A stretch of DNA of 64,000 nt from assembly GCA_947462335.1 (NCBI GenBank), contig OX381720.1:45292654-45356653 (forward strand), in the 5' to 3' direction. The notes beneath the pieces are model-generated. The model did not search any database. It was given only the letters and a program-made list of their open reading frames with translations, and had not been told where the DNA came from. Below, in pieces: positions 1 through 10,173 of this stretch (its first letter is position 1; every line of letters begins with the position of its first letter). The stretch is from Harmothoe impar (lineage: Eukaryota; Annelida; Polychaeta; Phyllodocida; Polynoidae). Position numbers and translations under genes: made by a program.

Positions 1-86
1 TTCACCTCCCAGTGCTGGTGATATTTTTAACCATCCATGTGAGGGGAAAACGAATTTTAGGTGGATGTAGGTAAAACAAGAGAAGT

Positions 87-157
87 GGCTCCACCAAGGA
101 TTGAACTCACCGCCTGTGGTGTTGGAGACAGGCACTGATCCGTTGCGCCACAGAGCC
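87..157 (-). repeat. tRNA-derived pseudogene-like segment, copy 1
   Basis: Read on the minus strand, this segment starts GGCTCTG and ends TGGAGCC, which pair as a 7-bp acceptor stem with two G-T wobbles. It contains an A-box-like TGGCGCAACGG and a B-box-like GAGTTCAATCC. The A-box region resembles tRNA-Arg. The anticodon arm does not fold with a normal 7-nt loop and the T stem is imperfect, so this is a tRNA-derived repeat (SINE head) and not a working tRNA gene. Confidence 0.6.
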
Positions 158-321
158 GGTGTTACAAACATTCATGTTGGGATATATCTCTACTCCACTT
201 CTCAACTGTATAATAATAATTTGTTAAGGTCTGGGGTTCGCCTCCCAGTGCTGGTGATATTTTAACCATCCATGTGAGGCGAAAACGAATTTTAGGTGGA
301 TGTAGGAAAAACAAGAGAAGT

Positions 322-393
322 GGCTCCACCAAGGATTGAACTCACCCACCTGCGGTGTTGGAGACAGGCGCTGATCCTTTGTGCCACAGAGCC
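322..393 (-). repeat. tRNA-derived pseudogene-like segment, copy 2
   Basis: Second copy of the tRNA-like segment of the 236-bp array. The acceptor-like ends are kept. The A-box is degraded (TGGCACAAAGG) and the anticodon region has an extra base compared with copy 1. Confidence 0.6.
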
Positions 394-558
394 GGTGTTA
401 CCAATGGTCATATTGGGATATATCTCTACTCTACTTCTCAACTAATTAATAATAATTTTTAAAGGTCTGGGGTTCACCTCCCAGTGCTGGTGATATTTTT
501 AACCATCCATGTGAGGCGAAAACGAATTTTAGGTGGATGTAGGTGAAACAAGAGAAGT

Positions 559-629
559 GGCTCCACCAAGGATTGAACTCACTACCTGTGGTGTTGGAGA
601 CAGGCCCTGATCCGTTGTGCCACAGAGCC
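559..629 (-). repeat. tRNA-derived pseudogene-like segment, copy 3
   Basis: Third copy of the tRNA-like segment, with both acceptor-like ends and an A-box reading TGGCACAACGG on the minus strand. A further T-arm-like motif, GGGATCGATCC on the minus strand, lies just downstream at about 736-746, suggesting another tRNA-derived fragment adjoins the array. Confidence 0.6.
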
Positions 630-839
630 GGTGTTACAAATGGTCATATTGGGATATAAGCTACCTCTGCCATGTCTGTATTAAATGAGCTACAGCCTTG
701 TTGCTAAAGATCCCTGATGAGAGGTGGCTAGACCTAGGATCGATCCCACGACCTCTCGTGTACATTACAGGGAAAAGTACTGTAGATCTACAAGTCACTA
801 CCGTAACCTGCATCTACAGTAACAGAATTGTACATGTAC

Positions 840-2440
840 AGTAGAATTTGCTATATTATCATTTACAGCTAAAGTACTGTACATGTACAGCAAATTTTGC
901 TGTTCACGAACAACAACTTTTTACAGTGGGGTCGTCAAAACTAAATATACCATATGGCAGATCGATGGGGAGGAGGTGTAAAACTCCCTTTAAGGGCCAA
1001 GGCCACTATTCACTGCCCCCTGGTCGAACTTTGAGAAATAACTTATGACCGAAATTCTCCTCATGTTCGCTCCATCTTGTGTAAGAATCTTGTAGAAGGA
1101 TAAGACCAATTATAAGACTAGTATCTCGTGACACTTTTGTCATTAAACATCACTGATGGTTTTTTCTTGTTCGTTTGGATCATATGCTGGTATACCACAA
1201 TGGTTTGAATTGAGTTTTCAGTCTGATGCTAGATGGATACCGTAAGTGGTCTTTTCCCATTAGTGAGGAAAGCAGATAGAGAAAAGTATAGAGGTCCTTG
1301 CATTTGCTATCGCAACAGAGAAACGAGCATGGATTCCTTCCATTTTTTTACTCTGTGGATTCTATAGTATGTAAGGACTGAACAGCAAATTCTGTAGAAC
1401 GGCTGAACCATTTTGATATTGAGGGAATGCTAGCTTTTATCCTTTAATAAAAACGTTTCATTGGATCGAGGTGGGGTCGGGGCGACAATAGTTTTCCTAT
1501 TATGAGAAATTCCACCGAGCCCCACCCATGCAGCAATAAAGGGCTCATCTCGATTCACAGTGGATGTATAACTACACCTGTGGTGCCAGTGCATGAGTCT
1601 GGCAGGTGGCGGCAGTACAGGTGGGATTTGGTGGTTACACACTTCCGCCACCTGCAGGGAGAAGTGTGAATTACAGGAGGAGTAAGTGGGGACCCTGTAG
1701 GCGGAGAATTACGGGAGGCCTCCTGGTGTGTAGGAAGCACCACGAAGCCGTGGGTCGCACGTATCCCAACAGGTTATCCATGTACTTGCTGTTCTTACAC
1801 AGGGGCGAGCCTCCTATAGACGAGTGTTAGGCCATATGGAGGAACTTTTGACACCAAAATATCAAGTCAATATGAGTCCCATTGATGGACTCACCATGGA
1901 TAAAACCCAGATACCATAGAGGATGATTGCATGGTAAATCAGAGCTGGTTTACGAGTTGTATCACGTATCGGTAAAGCTGTTAGAGGCTACGTTAGATAG
2001 ATACTGGGCAGGGGGAGACTCAGGCCGCTGTCTGTGACCAGGTAAGCCAATATCAATATAATTACTGCACACCATATTGATCACTGACTTCACACAATGT
2101 GCTGTTTATCACACTAGATCTCACCATCAGCAACAATTGGATATTATTATTTGTGTACAGAAAGGAATAGATATCGTCATATTAGATTTAGTATGGGGGC
2201 CTTTTTTCTTCTGTTTCTATGGGCATATTAATGGGACATGTGTTAGAAGATCTAGATCAATTAGATATATTGTATATATACTTATTGTCCCATTTAGCGT
2301 TTGCTATCTACAAGTGTACATCACATGCTGGTGGTGATCTATGTGCTGCTAGCGATGCATCTTTTCTACTTCTTCGTAACCCCCACCCGCCTCATTTAGG
2401 GAGTGTTCTGTGATCGATGAATCAAACATAATTTTAATCA
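840..2440. other. Non-coding stretch, no gene recognised
   Basis: Only short chance reading frames occur here. There is a repeated palindromic GTACATGTAC motif near 833 and 879. Around 1590-1720 the sequence is purine-rich with GGAGG/GGTGG runs. I see no splice-bounded coding segment, RNA gene or long repeat. Confidence 0.5.
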
Positions 2441-2470
2441 AATAACGGACTAGATTTATTTGGTAAAACA

Positions 2471-2870
2471 AAGTCCCCTGCTGTGCTACACACCTTTTAT
2501 GACAGGCGTGTAGACCATAACATGGCCCTAGACCCCTAAATTCGACATGGTGACATGGCCATTTCTTAAACTTGACATGGTGACATCGCCATTTCTTAAA
2601 ATCGACATGGGACATGGCCATGTAAGTGACATGGGACATGGACTGTTTCTTAAATTCGACAAGTCCCCTGCTGTGCTACACACCTTTTATGACAGGCGTG
2701 TAGACCATAACATGGCCCTAGACCCCTAAATTCGACATGGTGACATGGCCATTTCTTAAATCCGACATGGTGACATGGCCATTTCTTAAAATCGACATGG
2801 GACATGGCCATGTAAGTGACATGGGACATGGACTGTTTCTTAAATTCGACATGGGACATGGGCTTTAGTG
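2471..2870. repeat. GACATGG minisatellite with a 190-bp tandem duplication
   Basis: A block starting AAGTCCCCTGCTGTGCTACA occurs at 2471 and again at 2661. Each copy leads into a run of GACATGG-TGACATGGCC-ATTTCTTAAA-CGACATGGG units. The same phrases recur at 3090-3125, 34990-35050, 35226-35250 and 40095-40240, so this is a dispersed family. The reading frames through it (rich in Met-Ser-His) are low-complexity artefacts. Confidence 0.8.
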
Positions 2871-2879
2871 ACATGAGAA

Positions 2880-5839
2880 AAATTATTGGAGAGTGCATTA
2901 GAACTGCACTGTTTCAAGTCTAGATATTCAGCATTTTGTTGGATGGGGCTCCCTTTTTCTCTGCAGGGAGGTAAGGAGCTTAGGCTCTAAAAATGCATAA
3001 GAATGCATCATTATGGTTCTAAAAAATTCAAAATGTTCTTGCTGTAGGGCCTAATAATTAATATCACTTAGTGACACTAGTGGCATGTGACATGGGCCTT
3101 TCTTAAAATCGACATGTAACATGGAGACCCCCCATCAAGGGCCCACATAACACCTCCATAAATCAGTTTGTTCACGAAGGGCGTGGGGTACAAACGGATG
3201 TCTAACAAGCAGTTTTGATAACGTAGCCCGGGAGGATTGACTTGTAAGTAAGATAAGGTGATAACATGCCATACATTGTGATGACAATGTCTAAAAGTGA
3301 TTTATGATACCCCTTATTATTTTGTAATTATGTTCTTATAATCCCAGTGTTGGACAAAATAGGCATTTACTCTTCTTTGCATATATTCACCCTATATAAC
3401 ATTAAGAATTACACTTTATCAGCTCTCTGGAGCAGATTCAGATGCATTTTTACGATTTTGATTGGCATTTATTTACCTGTGCCACTTGTCAGCTATATGT
3501 TTGACTATAATTATGCACAATGTAAAACTACATGAATAAGAGCATTAACAGATTGATCTTGTGGCTCAGGAACCGACTTTACACGCCATGAAACAACTAG
3601 TCTGACTTCTGTTGCAACTCTACCTTTCGCATTGCCAGGGTATGTGTATTATAGAAGGCGTAACACTGGATAACCAGACCATGCCTAGCTAAGATATATT
3701 ATGTGCATGATCCAAGTTACAATCAATTATTTTACGACTGTGGAGGGGACGCTATCCTATAATTATAAGTCACCGTATGCCTTATTCAGTAAGCCAAAGC
3801 GTCTGAATTGCTATAAAGGAGTGGACATTTACATTTGTAGAGCCTTGTAGGTTGGTGGATTTCCATTAAACTCGTAGACTGTGCCATGGTTCTCTTCCAA
3901 TCCCTTTTGATGGTAAAGTTCCAACACCTTCCCTTCACCCAACGGGGTTTTCAAATTTCCGCCCGGGATTCTACCTTAAACTTTTGTTGTTGAAATTACC
4001 CATCTGAAAGTCCACCAACCCCACGGCCACCAACCCACGACCTTGCCACTCCGCCACCAGATTGTTAGAAATGGTCACTCATAAGGGCAGTCTTCTACCA
4101 CACCAGTGGGAGTCGGCCGACTACTACTACTACTATGCATGCAGTACTTGATGTGGCTCTCCAGTGGAGCTCATGGTCGAGCACTGATTCTGAATTATAT
4201 ATAATGCGCAATATCCCTCTTCAACGTCAATTAGCGACACATTCAATTAATGCCAAACCGGTTAGTCCAACATCAAGCACACTTGGACATGAAAGGAGCA
4301 TGGAGGTATGCCTTACTCCTACTACGTAAATTCTGTAAGAATAATAAGGCAAAGGCCGAGGCCAAGGCCAAGAGACATTGTTTCGTGTAACATATCCCTA
4401 CCAAGATGAACACGATCAAACCAATAGAATTTCTCGAATATTCTCATATTTCAGGGAAAAAAATGTTTGTGTACGAGTTATTCGCGACACATAACTCCGG
4501 GAGACGTAAGGTGTTCCCATATAGTATAAAAAAACTGATTAATTCAACCCAACCTATACGTTTTCCGGTCGCAAAACTAGAAACAGCACCGGGGCCTTAA
4601 ATACACAAATGTACATCATCTATTTACTTTGGTGATTGCATGAAAACAGTTTTGATATTGCCCTATCCTTTGTATTGATACCACGGCATTTTTACATTTG
4701 TTTCAAAACGGGTTTCATCAATCTTTCACTTTAAAATGTATGTACGCCAAACCTGTATTTGTGTCGCGTTATTCGCGAGTTGCATCCTTTCTGCTTTAAT
4801 GTCCAGTTCTTGCTTTCCCCCTTTTAAATATGCTTTTTTCTCCTCTTTTTGTAAATGAAACATGATATTAACACCCTCAGAAAATTGAGCGTCAATGTAA
4901 CGAAAAGACTCTCACCTTAAAGCCAGGCAGTGCGAGACCTTCAGGGGAGAGCGCTTTTGGCGACAGTGACACTCACTTTTCTAAGGGTTAATAAGGTGAG
5001 CGACTAAACTGAAATGTTTATCTGCGCACCATCACACAAGGCATCCTTTCTGCTTAGCTACAGTACATGTATATTGATACATATATAATTGCATTGTGAC
5101 CCTGATATGAAGTTACATACAGTTGATTAAGTCTATGATGTATGCCGTACAATTCCTTGCTACATGGAAATAATATATAAATATTGATTTCTTTTTAAGT
5201 TTCCACATCAGAAGCAATACAAGACTATTCATTCATACAGACTTCTTTCTTATTATGTACATTTGTCTGGTCATGATAAAAGATGGTCTGACATGCAGTC
5301 ACACTCTGTTGATATTATGAATTAGTGAACCAGTATAGGTGTAGGATACGCCATGTAAGGAACGAGGTTGATTGTATTGTTACATTATATGTGGTCAATA
5401 TAGGTATGCCTCCTGATCTCGACACCAGCAATAGGCGAGTCTATACATCATACCTATACATAAATAGTAGCATACCCACCATGCATAACAGGCCCTTTTA
5501 TTCAGCAACAAAGAATACTGCATGGTTTGCTATTTAGAATAAACAGAAATATAGCTGCCATGCAGAAATGATGCCTCACACGGGCGACACATGGGTCATC
5601 CTTTCTGCAAAGCTGCTTACATTTGAGAAAATGCTCTCTTTTTTTTAAATATCGTATAAAACATAATATTGTCGTCTGTAATGTAAGCATTCAATTGATG
5701 GTCCGTACGCAGGACTTTGGTATCCAACTAGAGGTATTATATTATGTTTATTACAGTGTCATGTTTATTATAGTTACAGTGTGGTTTGATCGAATTTAGA
5801 GCTACAACGAAGTATGTATGTTGTTAATGTCAATACCAC
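2880..5839. other. Non-coding stretch, no gene recognised
   Basis: AT-rich sequence with no convincing exon. A minor copy of the GACATG/CTTAAAATCGACATG repeat lies at 3080-3125. A short (CTA)n run occurs at about 4120-4135. The remaining open frames are under 75 codons and have no recognisable motif. Confidence 0.5.
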
Positions 5840-5843
5840 TTAA

Positions 5844-6576
5844 GGTAGGGTTTCAGGGTAATTCCGCTGAACACATTTTTAGTGTATTATTTGTCACAGG
5901 TATGCTAAAATTATATGTTATACATACCAATCTGACCGGAATTGATGTCCCCTTCAAGTAAATTCCATTTTGTGTAGCGTTGCTAGGCATGGAATGAAAA
6001 TGGAACAAAAACGTTCTTTTTTAGCTTCTCAATCTTCAAACGGACTTATGGGATAGAAATTGAATGTAATTATAACTTCTGATGATTGGACACATATTGA
6101 AGTCATTTCCTGGGGAGGTTTTTTGAATCATGTCAATACCTTGATTATTAACGTCAGGAGAGCTCTTCAAAGTTGCATGGTTACTAAAAATGAGTGATTT
6201 TCCCTGTTTTTTGCCCAAAAATCACCATTTTTAGTAACTAAGCAACTTTGAAGAGCTCCCCTGACCTTAATACTTGGAATATTGATATGATTCAAAAAAC
6301 CTCCCCAGGAAATGACTTCAATATGTATCTTCAATCATCAGAAATGATAATTTTGTTGAATTTCTGTCCCAGAACTCCGTTTGAAGATTTGGAAGCTAAA
6401 AAAGAATGATTTTGTTCCATTTTCATTCCATGCCTAGCAACGCCTTATAAAATGGCAATTATTTGAAGGAAACATCAATTCCGGTCAGATTGGTGTGTGT
6501 TACATATACTTTGAACCAATCTGTGGTAAATAATGCACTAAAAATATGTCCAGCTGAATTACCCTGAAACCCTACC
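5844..6576. mobile_element. Foldback MITE, ~365-bp arms, TTAA target duplication
   Basis: The left arm (5844 to about 6205) and right arm (about 6222 to 6576) are imperfect reverse complements over almost their whole length, leaving a very short loop. The ends read GGTAGGGTTTCAGGGTAATT and its complement. TTAA stands at both 5840-5843 and 6577-6580, a direct target duplication typical of TTAA-specific DNA transposons (piggyBac or Kolobok type). It has no coding capacity, so it is a non-autonomous element. Which superfamily it belongs to is inference. Confidence 0.85.
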
Positions 6577-7084
6577 TTAAATCACCGTGTCCAATGTTAT
6601 TTACCATGAGTGGTAACTCGATTCCTACATTTCCAACGCCCAGTGCACGGTCAGTGGTTGGCTTTACAAACCGCAATATGTCTATGCCGTTGTATAAACA
6701 AAACAAAATTGAACAAAAACAAACAGCTAACATAAGACTAATGGAAGGTCCTCTGCAATATCAAGGAGTGCATTTCCCACCCTTGTGTATATAATGCCGT
6801 AACAATTCTGATCAAGAGTAAAGCCGTGGTTCTATGACGTCAGAGGTCCAATGGCGTCTAATATATTCCCGACACTTCTTAAGGTATATGCAATGGAGTT
6901 AATCGGACCGCTGATGTTGCTTTCATATCACTTTCTTATACATCTGAGATAGTTGTCAACTGGTATATATTTGATAAACATCCGTTGGTTCCTTTAATGC
7001 CCCGAGTATACCCCTATACATATCATGTAAGCTTATTTCATAATTAGTAACTCCATAACGACACCGTTATTTATTATTTTACAG

Positions 7085-7154
7085 GAAGTATTACAGCAAA
7101 TATCGGTAATGTCATCGAGGTGACCTTCAGGACTACAAATCGGCACCAACAAAG
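7085..7154 (+). other. Possible small upstream exon of the 7.7-kb gene
   Basis: A pyrimidine/T-rich acceptor ending in TTTACAG precedes position 7085, and a good donor (AAAG then GTAAAG) follows 7154. One frame is open through the 70 bp. If joined to an acceptor just before the ATG at 7693, it could be 5' UTR or the end of a coding exon. This rests on splice-site appearance alone. Confidence 0.3.
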
Positions 7155-7692
7155 GTAAAGCTTGAATCGCCTTTGGATTGAATTTTGATTAACTTTAAGC
7201 CTGTTCGTGACAGTTCACTTTGAGTATGAAAAGCCCCACTCCGTTTAGTATTTAAACTGAATGAAGCGTCGAATTTAAGCAATTTTATATTTTACATAAA
7301 GCTCCTCACAATTTCGTTTAATGTCACATTTGAATACCTCTAATAAAAACATGTACACGATTGTGTTTTGCTACATGAACTACTGACATAGAAATATTCA
7401 CTTGGGGTGCTTGAAGTAGAGGCCGACCATAAACATTTTTCATTCAATTGCGAAAAGAAGATCATAATTATTGTCATGTAACTATAGCATATTCACAATA
7501 AGAGGCGATCTACAAGGCAAAACCAATTACTCTCAGCTAGACACTGCCATCTGCAGGTCAATGCTACTGTCTTATAGGTAGAAAAAGAAATATCCATTGC
7601 AACTGACATAACTTAGGTCTTCAGAGTATGTACCTAAAACACATAATCTTATTTGGCCTACAATGGTAATTCTGCTTTATCTTCAGGTAAGG

Positions 7693-9195
7693 ATGGAGAG
7701 GTCTATGAAGTGTAGTGTGAGAAGGCAGTATGGTGCGCTGGTGGAAGGCCTACAGGTTATGGAATCCTACCTGGCAGAGGGCAGGGCCAATAGAACTGCC
7801 AAGAACCAGCAACACCCATCTCCAACACTCCCCCTGGTGAGACGCTCGGCTAGCTACGTACCTCCTGCTGGCAGGAATTCTCGTCTGATGACTGTAGGTA
7901 TCACCCGCCATGAGAAAGACAACGTACAGTCTGCAGATGACCAGCAGGCGACCATAGATACATCCTCTCAGACATTGGATCCTGATGATTTACAAAAGAG
8001 TAATATTCCAACAGAGACAGAGGCAGATGACCAGACAATCAGCGATGTTGCTGGTAGTGTATATGACCAGAACCTTGACAGTGATAAAAAGAACCTGGTT
8101 TGTTCCATTCCAGATTTTATTAGGACACGGAACCCGATCACATTTAGACCTGAGCCTGGTCAAACAATTAAACCCGAGCCTGGTCATAACCAATATGCTA
8201 CCCACACAAACTATTCCAATATTGATGGCGCATCAGAACTTTTGTTGGTCAACCCCGACAAGATGTTCATACCCTCATCCACGCAAGTCTCCAAGATGCC
8301 ACACAAAACCTTGCTCTTCAGTAGAAATGGGCTTGTCCTGCCTGTCATTGCCCAGGAACAGGATCTGGAGGACAGAGCAGAACTTGAGACACGCAGGTCT
8401 GCCTCTCGTTTGTCTGCGTCTCCATCGCGGCGCTGCAGTAGCGTTGGCAGCGTCCGTAGCAGACGACAATCGGCGAGCTCATCCTCCAGGGTTTACCCAC
8501 AGTGTCCCGGAGAGCACCACCCTAAAACCGCCCCTGTGGTATCCCTCAAGCCGCCATCTACATCTCAACAAAATGACAGGTTGAGGTTAAAGATGGGCGT
8601 CAATGGGTTGATGGTTGATCTCTCAAAGTCTCCTCTGGGAACAGCAAGGTCATCCCTAACGACAAGGACACCCAGGCATGTCACTGTTCATGCCCCCTGG
8701 AAGGGCAAACGGGAAGCCCAGAAGACAAAAACAACAGAGTCTCCCGTCCACAAGGGCCATGCCAGTCTCCCTGCAACACCATCCTCACGGATGAGTCAGC
8801 GTTTGCCAACAAACAATGACAATGATGTTCTTGAGGCTGTGAGCATGAGTAATATCCCTCCCTCCGCAGAAAACATCTTCATGAAGAAACATGGCTCTGT
8901 GGACGCCATTCGATCCTATCTACGCATCATACCCCCAGGTTTCCAAATGCCCCCTGGACCAGACGGAGCGACAACTAGGAGTCGCATGGAGAACTATGTG
9001 AAACTTGGAGCAGACAAAAGGATCTATGTAACCTTCTGCCAGGCTCTGGGAAAGCAGCCAGAAGCGACACCAAGAAGTCCTCGGCTGGGACCCAGGGGGT
9101 ATTCTCGAGGCCCGGATGTGGATGACCAATCACGGCCCGCTTCAGATAGCAGACCTGGGAGGGTAGTGAGGTTTCAACCAATCAAAATACCATGA
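7693..9195 (+). CDS. Unrecognised basic, Ser/Arg/Pro-rich protein (terminal exon)
   Basis: I do not recognise this protein. It has 500 codons from the ATG at 7693 to TGA at 9195. The open frame begins ten codons earlier, but a splice-acceptor-like tract (TTTATCTTCAG) ends at 7686, so the upstream codons are probably intron. The ATG at 7693 has G at -3 and +4. The N-terminal ~35 residues look ordered and helical. Residues ~40-390 are polar and low in hydrophobics, with clusters of Arg/Ser around 230-260 and acidic Asp/Gln stretches around 80-130, so mostly disordered. A short conserved-looking block near residues 395-445 (HGSVDAIRSYLRIIPPGFQ) may be a binding motif. No membrane segment or catalytic motif is seen. 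ATTAAA sequences follow the stop. A real coding exon is likely from length and codon use. Confidence 0.7.
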   Translation: MERSMKCSVRRQYGALVEGLQVMESYLAEGRANRTAKNQQHPSPTLPLVRRSASYVPPAGRNSRLMTVGITRHEKDNVQSADDQQATIDTSSQTLDPDDLQKSNIPTETEADDQTISDVAGSVYDQNLDSDKKNLVCSIPDFIRTRNPITFRPEPGQTIKPEPGHNQYATHTNYSNIDGASELLLVNPDKMFIPSSTQVSKMPHKTLLFSRNGLVLPVIAQEQDLEDRAELETRRSASRLSASPSRRCSSVGSVRSRRQSASSSSRVYPQCPGEHHPKTAPVVSLKPPSTSQQNDRLRLKMGVNGLMVDLSKSPLGTARSSLTTRTPRHVTVHAPWKGKREAQKTKTTESPVHKGHASLPATPSSRMSQRLPTNNDNDVLEAVSMSNIPPSAENIFMKKHGSVDAIRSYLRIIPPGFQMPPGPDGATTRSRMENYVKLGADKRIYVTFCQALGKQPEATPRSPRLGPRGYSRGPDVDDQSRPASDSRPGRVVRFQPIKIP

Positions 9196-9670
9196 GATTT
9201 TGTATGGATTATCTCACCTGTCTCATTGATACTTTAAACCACATTCCTCCATGACATGCTTAATTAAAGATGTATTAAATACTGTTTTACATTATTGTAT
9301 ATGAAGCTGATAGGAATTCCAGTAATTCACATGTTATTTGTAAGGCTAACCCTATGTGTCCTGAGCCAAGAATTAAATCTTAATTTTCAACAGTTGCTCT
9401 ACGAAAAGGCTTACAGGGGCTTGGAGGACAGCAGTGACAGTACAATTGTATAATATCATTAGAGTAGATTATTAGTTACATGTATCACGTATCGGTCAAA
9501 TGTTATTATATAATAATTACTTGTGTAGGTCATCCATCTGTTGTAGTCAATATTTACTATGCCTACACCATGGAGTTGGTAATAATACTTTCAATATAAT
9601 ATGGATCTCATGGTATCTATCAATTGTTATGTGCTGTTATGAGTGATAAACATATTGAGTTGGGCATTAC

Positions 9671-10173
9671 AGGCTCTGTCTCACGAACATGGGCCAATGT
9701 TTTCGTTTATGACCGGGTGCAATATATGACTGGGTGCAATCTATGACCGGGTGCAATCTATGACAAGCATGAAAGAAAAGGGCTCATTTAGGGCAGATTT
9801 ACATAGGCATTTTTAACTAAATGTTCTACAATATGTGATGCATAAATCAACGTAGATGGCTGTCATTATTTCCCCTTCATTTCGACAATGTAGGTGTTTT
9901 AAATGGATGTTACATATGAAATTATGTCTATGACCTTATAAGATGGAATTTTCTATTTTATATGTGTTAAAATAGAGAAGTTTTTATAGAAACTATGAAA
10001 ATAAAATTAGTATCATAAAGTCTCAATACATCCATTAACTGTTTTTAGCCATTTCTATGTACATCTGCCTTAAATAAGCAGTTTTCTTCCATGCCGGTCA
10101 TAGATTGCACCTGGTTATAGATTACACCCAGTCATAGACGAAAACATTGGCCCATATTCGTGAGACACAGCCT
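9671..10173. mobile_element. Non-autonomous inverted-repeat element, TIR AGGCTCTGTCTCACGAA
   Basis: The left end (AGGCTCTGTCTCACGAAC, then GGGCCAATGTTTTCGT) is mirrored at the right end as ACGAAAACATTGGCCC and CGTGAGACACAGCCT. Inside both ends lie repeats of TATGACCGGGTGCAATC, which look like subterminal transposase-binding repeats. A shorter relative sits at 50255-50348. A 2-bp AC stands on both outer flanks, weak evidence for a target duplication. There is no coding sequence. Confidence 0.75.

Larger units (their letters stand above)
1..660. repeat. Tandem array of a ~236-bp repeat containing tRNA-like segments
   Basis: Nearly three copies of one unit lie head to tail, starting at about 1, 237 and 473, each beginning with a CTCCCAGTGCTGG-type sequence. 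Each unit carries a 71-72 nt tRNA-like segment on the minus strand (listed separately) and an AT-rich spacer rich in TAATAATAATT. Copies differ at scattered positions. The array is cut by the left window edge, so its true extent is unknown. Confidence 0.85.

Noticed and set aside
87..629. Functional tRNA-Arg genes
   Set aside because: The anticodon arm cannot form a 7-nt loop and the T stem is imperfect in all three copies.
7985..8584. 199-codon frame overlapping the 7.7-kb gene
   Set aside because: It is the +1 shadow of the 500-codon exon, which has better composition and a clean terminus.
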